Below the pieces are notes generated by a model that did no database searches, was not told the origin of the DNA, and worked only from the letters and a program-made list of their open reading frames with translations. 5,793 nucleotides of DNA from an uncultured Oscillibacter sp. (GTDB lineage: Bacteria; Bacillota; Clostridia; Oscillospirales; Oscillospiraceae): assembly GCA_910576845.1 (NCBI GenBank), contig CAJTJA010000100.1:1-5793 (forward strand). Direction: 5' to 3'. How positions within the stretch are numbered: the stretch's first letter is position 1; each line of letters starts with the position of its first letter. Below are positions 1-5,564 of the stretch, piece by piece. A program made the position numbers and the translations under genes.

Positions 1-200
1 TGTGGGCCACCATGGAAGAAAAGCACGCCACCACCTACACGCTCCAGGCCAAGGGTGAAATCAGCAGCTCCACCATCCGGCGGCTGAAGGCCGGGGAATC
101 CGTGTCCACCAACACGCTGAACGCCCTGTGCCGGATTCTCCGGTGCGATCTTCCCGATATTGTGGAATACATCGACGACGGCCAGGGGCAAGCCCCTTAA
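1..200 (+). CDS. Cro/C1-type (XRE family) helix-turn-helix transcriptional regulator, 5'-truncated
   Basis: This is the C-terminal part of a small DNA-binding regulator; its first residues lie left of the window. The frame is open to the edge and reads W-A-T before the first visible ATG at 12. That ATG has no ribosome binding site in the bases available, and small regulators of this type commonly have a PLWxTMEEK-like segment, so the methionine is probably internal. The visible part has the recognition-helix signature ISSSTIRRLKAGESVSTNTL followed by a helix ending in LCRILRCDLPDIVEYI, typical of the short one-domain Cro/C1 group (Pfam HTH_26-like). Such proteins bind operator DNA as small repressors or activators, and the target here is unknown. 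It is the only plus-strand gene, convergent with the lipoprotein gene, and is followed at once by an intrinsic terminator. Family assignment is confident; the function is generic. Confidence 0.87.
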   Translation, partial: WATMEEKHATTYTLQAKGEISSSTIRRLKAGESVSTNTLNALCRILRCDLPDIVEYIDDGQGQAP

Positions 201-216
201 AACCAGCTCTCCCATG

Positions 217-250
217 GCGCCGTCCCGGAAGGGGCGGCGCTTTTCTCATT
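217..250 (+). terminator. Rho-independent terminator of the XRE regulator gene
   Basis: A 10-base-pair GC-rich stem (gcgccgtccc at 217-226 with ggggcggcgc at 231-240, one G-U pair) closes a GGAA loop of the GNRA type. It is followed directly by TTTTCTCATTTTT. It lies 16 bases after the regulator's stop codon. The T-rich tail overlaps the last codons of the convergent lipoprotein gene. On the minus strand no T-tract directly follows the stem, so it probably works mainly on plus-strand transcripts. Confidence 0.85.
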
Positions 251-1247
251 TTTCGGCCTTGTAGACCGGCGTGACGGAGCTGGTCATGCCCGATTTTTCA
301 AACTCGCTGATGGTAGCCGAGAGGCTGAGCTTACCGTCCGCCATGTTGCCCTGGTAGCTGCCGCTGACCATGCCGGAGTTTATCAGGGCGTTTTGGTCCG
401 CCATCTGGAAGTCGATGCCCATATGGGTGACCACCCGGTCTCCGTCCTTGGTAACGCCCATATACATGCCGGGCGTCTGCTGTGCCGCCTGGGCATAGAA
501 CTCATTCAGCCCGGCTATCGTTTCGTCGTCCAGTTCTCCGTTATTGGCCTCCGACACTTCCTCAACGCAGGCGATCATCTCATCGCCTAACGCGGCAAAG
601 TAGTAGGTATGCTCCACATTGTCTATGGTATTGGTGCAGACCGCCATCTGGAAATCCGCGTAGTCGTAGAAGCCTCCGGTGAACAGGTTCATAAAGTCGT
701 GGTCCGTGTACCCCCGGTGGTCGATGACATAGCCGCCGTTTTTGTCCGTCGCCATGGCCCGGACGGTCTCCTCCTCTCCCATGGCCGCGTTGGCAATGCC
801 CTGGCTCATCCATCCGGCGTAGTCCGCGAAGGCGGTTCCGCCCTCCCGGCATTGGCTCTCCATGGCCGCCAGCATCGCCTCGTTGATGGCGGAGCGGAAA
901 TCATACTGGGCGGCGGTGATGTACACCATGCTGTTTCCCACGGCTCCCTCGTCCCCCACGCGGAAGGTCAGGCCGGTCATCTTCTCCCGGAACTGCCGGT
1001 ACACGGCGTCCAGCTCCGGGGCGGCTTCGCCCTCGGCCACGGGGAAAACAGTCAGCAGAGGGTTCTCTTCTTCCAGGTAGGTCTTCGCCTGCTCGAACTC
1101 CCCGTTCTGCAGGTTCGTGAGGAAATGGACGGTGGCCTCCTCCGCTGAATCCGCCGCCTCCTGCTTAGGTCCACCGCCGCCGCAGGCGGTGAGCGTCAGG
1201 CACAGGGCCAAAACGAAAAGGACCTTGATTTTGTGAAAGCGTTTCAT
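246..1247 (-). CDS. Secreted lipoprotein of unknown function (333 aa)
   Basis: This is a probable lipid-anchored surface protein. Residues 1-21 form a signal peptide (basic MKRFHKIK, then a hydrophobic core) ending in the lipobox L19-T20-A21-C22, with Cys22 as the predicted lipidated residue and a glycine-rich linker after it. Residues about 35-65 (ATVHFLTNLQNGEFEQAKTYL) resemble the first helices of NTF2-like lipoprotein domains such as DUF4878/DUF5105, where an 'NGEFEQA'-like turn is typical; this is a resemblance by eye. The C-terminal part (about 260-333) is rich in beta-prone segments and is not recognised. The start is secure: TAAGGAGG on the minus strand (1256-1263) lies 8 bases before ATG. 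It is 59 bases downstream of the VanZ gene in the same direction, with no convincing promoter between, so cotranscription is possible. No enzyme motif was seen, and a ligand-binding or sensing role would be a guess. Confidence 0.85.
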   Translation of the reverse strand: MKRFHKIKVLFVLALCLTLTACGGGGPKQEAADSAEEATVHFLTNLQNGEFEQAKTYLEEENPLLTVFPVAEGEAAPELDAVYRQFREKMTGLTFRVGDEGAVGNSMVYITAAQYDFRSAINEAMLAAMESQCREGGTAFADYAGWMSQGIANAAMGEEETVRAMATDKNGGYVIDHRGYTDHDFMNLFTGGFYDYADFQMAVCTNTIDNVEHTYYFAALGDEMIACVEEVSEANNGELDDETIAGLNEFYAQAAQQTPGMYMGVTKDGDRVVTHMGIDFQMADQNALINSGMVSGSYQGNMADGKLSLSATISEFEKSGMTSSVTPVYKAEK

Positions 1248-1255
1248 GTTGAGTT

Positions 1256-1263
1256 CCTCCTTA
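1256..1263 (-). promoter_or_regulatory. Strong Shine-Dalgarno site of the lipoprotein gene
   Basis: The minus strand reads TAAGGAGG, a near-perfect match to the 16S anti-SD, 8 bases upstream of the ATG at 1245-1247. It fixes the start directly before the signal peptide. The rest of the 1248-1306 gap is AT-rich. It contains a TATAAA-like hexamer on the minus strand (1293-1298), but no -35 box at a usual distance, so no promoter is called. Confidence 0.85.
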
Positions 1264-1306
1264 GATATTGAAAACAGTAGACTTTTTTCTATTTTATAAT
1301 TGCGAT

Positions 1307-1930
1307 CTATTCCCCCGGATCACGGCAGACAGCCACAGCCTTGGGACAAAGCATACGGAACAGAGCAAACAGCGCAAATCCCAAGGCAGCCCCGATGGTG
1401 TTGTAAATCAGATCATCCACATCAAAACTGCGCCCAAATACCGGCTGAATAATCTCAATCAACAGCGAGCAACTGAAGAACACAAATACCATATTCTTTG
1501 CCTGGACCCTTCGGTCAAGCAGCGGGAGCAGAAAACCCAATGGAATAAACATCAGCACATTACCAACTGCCATGAACTGCACCCAGGAACCGCCTGTCAA
1601 TTCCCCGCGCCAATACCTGACAATGGAGGGAATCAAGCTGTATTCAAGTTTGAACAGTGGACCAATCGTTGTGCCTGGATAACCGTTGAACAGGTAAAAC
1701 CAGATGTACGTCCAGAAGTTATTGGGGGTCCAAACCAGCGACAGCAGACCCGTCAAATAGCAGACGAATACCGCAAGCACAGCTTCCCGCTCCTTATTGA
1801 TGGAAGAAAACCTTCTTTTCCGGCTGCAACGGCGGACATATACGAAAACAACCGCCGCCAACAGGCTGATGGGCAAAACTTGCATAAATTGAGATATTAC
1901 ATTGCCCGACAAGAACAGCTTCTCTAGCAT
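1307..1930 (-). CDS. VanZ family integral membrane protein (207 aa)
   Basis: A polytopic membrane protein of the VanZ-like family (Pfam PF04892). Hydrophobic segments lie at about 12-32, 50-67, 119-137, 146-162 and 173-192. The family core is clear: N124 with VLMFIPLGFLLP (125-136), then LLIEIIQPVFGRSFDVDDLIYN (about 156-177) with E159, Q162, D170, D172, D173 and N177, and the glycine-rich TIGAALG after it. VanZ of the enterococcal vanA cluster gives low-level teicoplanin resistance; most chromosomal homologues have no proven role, so resistance should not be assumed here. No vanH, vanA, vanX or two-component genes are in the window. The ATG overlaps the last codons of the upstream TPR-like gene by 7 bases. 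It has a GGGAGGTG ribosome binding site inside that gene, which points to translational coupling. GC content is lower than in flanking genes. Family assignment is firm; function is open. Confidence 0.92.
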   Translation of the reverse strand: MLEKLFLSGNVISQFMQVLPISLLAAVVFVYVRRCSRKRRFSSINKEREAVLAVFVCYLTGLLSLVWTPNNFWTYIWFYLFNGYPGTTIGPLFKLEYSLIPSIVRYWRGELTGGSWVQFMAVGNVLMFIPLGFLLPLLDRRVQAKNMVFVFFSCSLLIEIIQPVFGRSFDVDDLIYNTIGAALGFALFALFRMLCPKAVAVCRDPGE

Positions 1931-2697
1931 GTATCCGCACCTCCCGATTGGCTGCCCGAATCCGTCTTTTGGCTTTCCAGCTCCGCCAGCCAGGCCTCCG
2001 CCAGAAAATATTCAACCGGCATAACGGCAATCCGATCCTGCTCATAAAGGCCGCAAGTCTCCTTCAAGGCTTGCCGGCAGCCCTCCAGATCGCCCTTTTC
2101 ATACCTCTTCACCGCTATCAGAAACTTTGCCGGAACCAGTGCCCGCAGATAGAGCTTTGGGTTGGTTTCTTTCGCTGTCTCCGATAATAGCTGTGCCTCG
2201 CTGATTTTGTCCCGGAGGAACCGGACCGGCGCAAAAGCCGGTTCCGTGCCCGCCTTTGTCCGAAGCCGCGCGTTGAGTACCTTTATGCTCTCCCGCTTGA
2301 GGTCTTCGTCCTCCATGACAACGGCCATGTAGTACATCAGGCATGGAGCCTGGATGCGGTTCGGCTGGTAATTCGTATGCGGCGCCTCCCGGATGGCCTG
2401 GGCCACCTCCGCATAGTGCCCCTGCTTCATACACGCGATGGCAAGATCAATCAGCCATATGGAAGAACGGGCGTCATAGCCCCTTCGGGCCGACTCCTCC
2501 GCCTCCTGACGCATCATGTCCCGGCAGACCTCAGCGGCCTCCGCATACTCTCCAAGAGCCAGCAGCGCCCGCACTTGACTGCCCGGCTGCAAGTCTCCGT
2601 ACTCTCCCGGGTCCGTTTTGCACAGATGCCCCTTTTCCCGGTATACATCGCAAAATTCCTGATAACGCTTTTCCAGGATCAACGAATAATGACCCAT
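1924..2697 (-). CDS. TPR-like helical-repeat protein of unknown function (257 aa)
   Basis: I do not recognise this protein as a named family. It appears soluble, with no signal peptide or membrane segment, and is almost all helical. Repeated helix-turn-helix patterns of the tetratricopeptide type occur at about 41-62 (QVRALLALGEYAEAAEVCRD), 79-104 (a helix, then KQGHYAEVAQAIREA) and 189-215 (a helix, then YEKGDLEGCRQALKETC). The G-x-Y/L-x-E/A spacing in each is typical of TPR units, which usually bind protein partners. The frame stays open to an ATG at 2871, but the first 58 residues of that longer version look non-coding and would cross the terminator hairpin. The ATG at 2695-2697 follows AGGGGGGAT at a usual distance and begins MGHYSLILEKRYQEF, so it is preferred. 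The stop is TAG, and the gene overlaps vanZ-like by 7 bases. It may be a partner or regulator of the VanZ-family protein, which is inferred from the overlap only. Confidence 0.75.
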   Translation of the reverse strand: MGHYSLILEKRYQEFCDVYREKGHLCKTDPGEYGDLQPGSQVRALLALGEYAEAAEVCRDMMRQEAEESARRGYDARSSIWLIDLAIACMKQGHYAEVAQAIREAPHTNYQPNRIQAPCLMYYMAVVMEDEDLKRESIKVLNARLRTKAGTEPAFAPVRFLRDKISEAQLLSETAKETNPKLYLRALVPAKFLIAVKRYEKGDLEGCRQALKETCGLYEQDRIAVMPVEYFLAEAWLAELESQKTDSGSQSGGADTC

Positions 2698-2732
2698 ACA
2701 GATCCCCCCTGAACAATATTCCAAAAAAAGGA

Positions 2733-2775
2733 AGGCGCTTTGTACTGTGACTTTGCTGTACAGTACAAAACGCCT
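2733..2775 (-). terminator. Intrinsic terminator or attenuator upstream of the TPR-like/VanZ pair
   Basis: Sixteen-base inverted-repeat arms (aggcgctttgtactgt at 2733-2748; acagtacaaaacgcct at 2760-2775) match at 15 of 16 positions, the remaining pair being G-U or A-C depending on strand. They enclose an 11-base loop. Read on the minus strand, the hairpin is followed by TCCTTTTTTT (about 2722-2731), a good termination tract; on the plus strand no T-tract follows. It lies 35 bases before the ATG of the TPR-like gene. It either ends transcripts from the DUF4367 gene, whose stop is about 250 bases upstream, or attenuates transcription into the downstream pair. There is little room for a promoter between it and that ATG, which favours a role in the leader. 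Confidence 0.75.
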
Positions 2776-3023
2776 CTTAACCCTGGGAGCATATCCACTG
2801 GAAAACCTGACTGACCGCTCTGCTGCCGGCACGCTCGCTTTCCAGTGGCGCAAACGCTGTGATTCCGCCATTTCCTGCGCCTATGCGCAAAATACTCCTT
2901 ACTACCCTATCATCAAAAATCCAACTCCGCAGGAACAGCAGCTGTAAAAGGCGTTAAATCATTGAATGATTGATTTTAGAATTTCGTTTGAACGCTGCCG
3001 GCAGAGCAGGCAATCCCTCTGCC
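2776..3023. other. Gene-free spacer with several inverted repeats
   Basis: No convincing gene lies between the DUF4367 stop and the terminator hairpin. Structures seen are: ccactggaaa at 2795-2804 pairing perfectly with tttccagtgg at 2839-2848; ggcgca at 2847-2852 with tgcgcc at 2876-2881; a 15-base near-palindrome aatcattgaatgatt at 2957-2971; and ggcagag at 3000-3006 with ctctgcc at 3017-3023, directly after the DUF4367 stop but without a T-tract. The first two could form consecutive hairpins in a minus-strand leader RNA before the terminator. No known riboswitch or T-box signature (such as the AGGGTGGNACCGCG core) was seen. A plus-strand frame across 2747-2947 lacks a ribosome binding site and is treated as chance. 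Confidence 0.5.
2889..2916 (-). promoter_or_regulatory. Weak candidate promoter for the TPR-like/VanZ leader
   Basis: On the minus strand TTGATG (2911-2916) and TATTTT (2889-2894) are separated by 16 bases; each matches 4 of 6 consensus positions of a housekeeping promoter. If used, transcription would start at about 2880 and give a leader of roughly 180 bases containing the hairpins at 2795-2848 and 2733-2775. Such matches are common by chance. Confidence 0.2.
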
Positions 3024-5531
3024 TTACGGTGGATAGAACACACTTTCAGCAATCTGAATCAGTGTTCCGGCGTCCAGCGCCGCGGAAAGCCAGAAAACCT
3101 CCCCCGGTTCCTGGCCGTCCCAGACCAGATAGAGAACGCCATCGGCCGCGGAGTACAGTTCCGCTGCCTGTCCGTTCACCAGGACGCTTTGAGACTCCAG
3201 GCCCTTCACGGCCTCCTGGAGTTTTTCTTTCTCCTCCGCCTCTGGAGGACCCAGGAACGCAAATTGGATTTCATCGCCGTTTTCGTCTTCATACTGGCGT
3301 TCCTTGGAGCTGGAACCGGCAGAGCCTCCCGTACAGCGATACCCCATAGGAAGCCAGTTGGGCTGCCGGACTATTGGTGAAGGCGCTGCCGCCTCGATGC
3401 TCTCCGCCATTTTGAGAATGTCCTCCTCCGGCAAAAACGCGCTAATGTAAAAGAGCGCCCCTGCCTCCGGGTCCTGCCAAACCAGCTCGCTATTTGCGCC
3501 TCCTGTGTCCACCAAATACAGATCGGCTGGATTCCTGCCTACAAGCACCTGTTTTTCCTCAGCGTTTTCGTTGGGGTAAAGATACGACCTGGCTCCCTCA
3601 CGGCCCAGCTGAACCACGAAATGCAACAGACGGCCCTCCGGGTTTTTGTAGAGGAACGAGAACGAATTACCGAAGGTATCATTCTGCATATACAGCTCAT
3701 AGCCCTCCGGCACCCAGGTGAGCCGGTATTCCACCGGCAGAACCTCCACGCTCTCCGCCATTGCGATCAGCTCCTCCTGGGAGCAGGGGGCGATCATCCA
3801 GAACAGCAGCCCGTCCCGGGCCCAGACCAGAGCGTTCCCCTCCTCCTGTGTCTCCTCCAGATAGAGGTCCGCAGGAGCGCCGTTCACTGTAACAGACCGG
3901 GCCTCCAGTGTCCCGCCCAGGGTGGAGGAAAGCTGTAGGCTGGCGGTTTCTGAGCCCCGCCGGTAGGCCAAGGTGATCTGATGACCCGCTTCATCCCGGT
4001 AGAGCACATGCCCCCGGTTTTCCCGCAGGGAGCGTTCTGCCTCCTGATACCCGGCGGGGACCCCTGTAAGATGTCGTGCCTCCAGGGGCGGCGGCTCTTC
4101 CGCCTCCACGCCCTCGGCAATTTTGATCAGATCGTCCCCCGAGAGACTCGCCGAAATCCAGAAAAGGGTCCCGTCTTCTCCTGTCCAAACCAGCGTGTTC
4201 AGCGGGTTTTTCACATCGTATTCGTACAAATCCGCCGGGAGATCATGCACCGTCACCTGAACGGGGTTCACATCCTTTTTTCCAACGTAGAAGTTCTGCG
4301 CCTCATGGGGCTCAATGGCATAGTTGAAAAGAATGCAATCCTTTTCCGGGTTCTCATAAATCAGATTGACCTGCCCGCTCAGCTCCGGCCCGGGCACCTC
4401 CCGGTAGCCGTCAGGAATCCACCCTGGCCGGTAGGCCGCCTGCGGATTGCGGTTTTCCTGTGCCTCCATGCCCTCCCCAATCCGAATCAGCTCCTCCCCG
4501 GCAAGGGGGCCGGAAATCCAGAAGAATACGCCGCTCTCTCCGTCCACCCAGGCCAGATGATGGGTCCCTTCTTGGCCCGGGAACCAAACCGCCTGGTTCC
4601 CTCCAACCAGTACGGAAACCGCATCCGCCTCGCACTCGTCCGGGCGCAGACCGCTTACATCAAATTCCTGGGCATAGGTGATGGTCAGGCGTCCGCCTTT
4701 CCCGTCCTCATAGGACAGGACGCTCTTTCCGGCATCCAGGCCCTCGGGGACTTTATCCCCTTTCACCGGGCAGTCCTCAGCGGAGGTCGCATAGTACCCC
4801 TCCGGCAGCCAGGATGGGCGAAAGACCACATTCCGGGGGACTGTCCCCACGCTCTCCGCCATGCGGATCAGCTCTTCCCCACTCAATACGCCGGTAATTT
4901 TGAACGCGGCCCCGTTCTTCTCATCCACCCATACGATGACGCTGGCCTCTCCCTCTTCCGAATCCAGATACAGATCGGCGGGGAGCCCGTTGACCTGGAC
5001 CTTTTGATAGATGATCTCATTCTCTCCCACAATCTGAAATACCAACGATTCTGTCTCTGAAAAACAGGCGAACATTGCTATTTCATTGGTTCGGTCGTTG
5101 ATATAGCTGACGATCATACTATCTGAAGACGCAGACCGGTACTCGATCCGATACCCGGCCGGCACATAGGAGGGCTGATAGAGGACCTCCTCCTTTGAAA
5201 CGGATTCTCTCTCCTCGTTCCCAAAAAACTCGTAGAGAAAATAGTTCTCGTGAATCTCCCGCACCCAGCCCGCGAAGACCTCTCGGGCCTCCGGGCTGAC
5301 CGCCAGCACGGCACATCCGCTGAGCAGCAGCGCCAGCAGCACGCACGCCGCCGCATGGAGGGACTTATACCAGACCGGGTGTTTGCCCCGGCGGAGGAGC
5401 TTCCTCATCCTCCGCTCGAAGCTGGGGGAGAAGGTATGTTCCGGCGCTTCTTCCAGTAAACCACCGTATTCCAGCCGGGCCGCGTCCAGCATCACCCGCC
5501 GGGTCAGCTGATCCAGTTCGTAGTCCGTCAT
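3024..5531 (-). CDS. Membrane-anchored protein with six tandem DUF4367 domains (835 aa)
   Basis: Residues 1-56 are a charged, probably cytoplasmic segment (MTDYELDQLTRRVMLDAARL..., then basic RRMRKLLRRGKHP). A hydrophobic segment lies at about 57-78, followed by six copies of a roughly 110-residue unit at about 119-229, 238-356, 368-476, 486-596, 602-713 and 722-831. Each unit opens with a W/Y-[LIV]-P-x-GY motif, has a central V-x-[VG]-[NG] strand usually followed by PADLY, then LVW, F-[WY]-[IL]-S, and closes with an E-x-[IL]-x-[IM]-AESV-like helix. This matches DUF4367 (Pfam PF14285), an uncharacterised domain usually found once near the C terminus of such anchored proteins; six in one chain is unusual. 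No H-x3-C-x2-C zinc anti-sigma motif is present at the N terminus. The start is supported by AAGGAGGG 8 bases before ATG. The tract is probably extracellular; ligand and role are unknown. It lies 33 bases after the end of a related broken gene. Confidence 0.9.
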   Translation of the reverse strand: MTDYELDQLTRRVMLDAARLEYGGLLEEAPEHTFSPSFERRMRKLLRRGKHPVWYKSLHAAACVLLALLLSGCAVLAVSPEAREVFAGWVREIHENYFLYEFFGNEERESVSKEEVLYQPSYVPAGYRIEYRSASSDSMIVSYINDRTNEIAMFACFSETESLVFQIVGENEIIYQKVQVNGLPADLYLDSEEGEASVIVWVDEKNGAAFKITGVLSGEELIRMAESVGTVPRNVVFRPSWLPEGYYATSAEDCPVKGDKVPEGLDAGKSVLSYEDGKGGRLTITYAQEFDVSGLRPDECEADAVSVLVGGNQAVWFPGQEGTHHLAWVDGESGVFFWISGPLAGEELIRIGEGMEAQENRNPQAAYRPGWIPDGYREVPGPELSGQVNLIYENPEKDCILFNYAIEPHEAQNFYVGKKDVNPVQVTVHDLPADLYEYDVKNPLNTLVWTGEDGTLFWISASLSGDDLIKIAEGVEAEEPPPLEARHLTGVPAGYQEAERSLRENRGHVLYRDEAGHQITLAYRRGSETASLQLSSTLGGTLEARSVTVNGAPADLYLEETQEEGNALVWARDGLLFWMIAPCSQEELIAMAESVEVLPVEYRLTWVPEGYELYMQNDTFGNSFSFLYKNPEGRLLHFVVQLGREGARSYLYPNENAEEKQVLVGRNPADLYLVDTGGANSELVWQDPEAGALFYISAFLPEEDILKMAESIEAAAPSPIVRQPNWLPMGYRCTGGSAGSSSKERQYEDENGDEIQFAFLGPPEAEEKEKLQEAVKGLESQSVLVNGQAAELYSAADGVLYLVWDGQEPGEVFWLSAALDAGTLIQIAESVFYPP
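3039..5177 (-). repeat. Six tandem DUF4367-coding units
   Basis: Approximate units in coding order are 4845-5177, 4464-4820, 4104-4430, 3744-4076, 3393-3728 and 3039-3368. The end-of-unit segment (for example ELIRMAESV) recurs at 4848-4874, 4467-4493, 4107-4133, 3747-3773, 3396-3422 and 3039-3065. The bases are still clearly alike, for example GCGGAGAGCGT in units 1 and 4. Units 2 and 3 have EG in place of ES (IGEGM, IAEGV). Unit 2 has lost the PADLY motif (VGGNQAVWF). The copies are divergent, so the expansion is old or has been under selection. Confidence 0.85.
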
Positions 5532-5538
5532 TTCCGCG

Positions 5539-5546
5539 CCCTCCTT
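5539..5546 (-). promoter_or_regulatory. Shine-Dalgarno site of the six-domain DUF4367 gene
   Basis: The minus strand reads AAGGAGGG, 7-8 bases before the ATG at 5529-5531, which supports this start. It falls in the 33-base gap after the broken upstream DUF4367 frame, a spacing typical of adjacent genes in one operon. Confidence 0.8.
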
Positions 5547-5564
5547 CGCCCCTCTTTTGCGATG

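Noticed and set aside
184..197. Small hairpin agggg-caag-cccct at the end of the XRE gene
   Set aside because: The stem has only five pairs, overlaps the coding end and is not followed by a T-tract; the stronger hairpin at 217-240 is the terminator.
609..1148. Plus-strand frame of 179 residues opposite the lipoprotein gene
   Set aside because: The minus-strand frame has a signal peptide, lipobox and strong ribosome binding site; the plus frame has none of these.
1268..1300. Plus-strand TTGAAA and TATAAT resembling a promoter
   Set aside because: The two hexamers are 21 bases apart, too far for normal use, and no plus-strand gene follows.
1268..1927. Plus-strand open frame of 219 residues
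   Set aside because: It lies opposite the VanZ-family gene, which has clear family motifs and a ribosome binding site. The plus-strand product is rich in Q, N and H with no recognisable domain and no ribosome binding site.
2747..2947. Plus-strand frame of 66 residues in the spacer
   Set aside because: It starts inside the terminator hairpin, has no ribosome binding site, and crosses inverted repeats better explained as RNA structure or a repeat.
3981..5060. Plus-strand open frame of 359 residues
   Set aside because: It lies opposite the DUF4367 repeat gene. Its length is explained by the GC-rich repeated codons on the other strand, and its product shows no domain.
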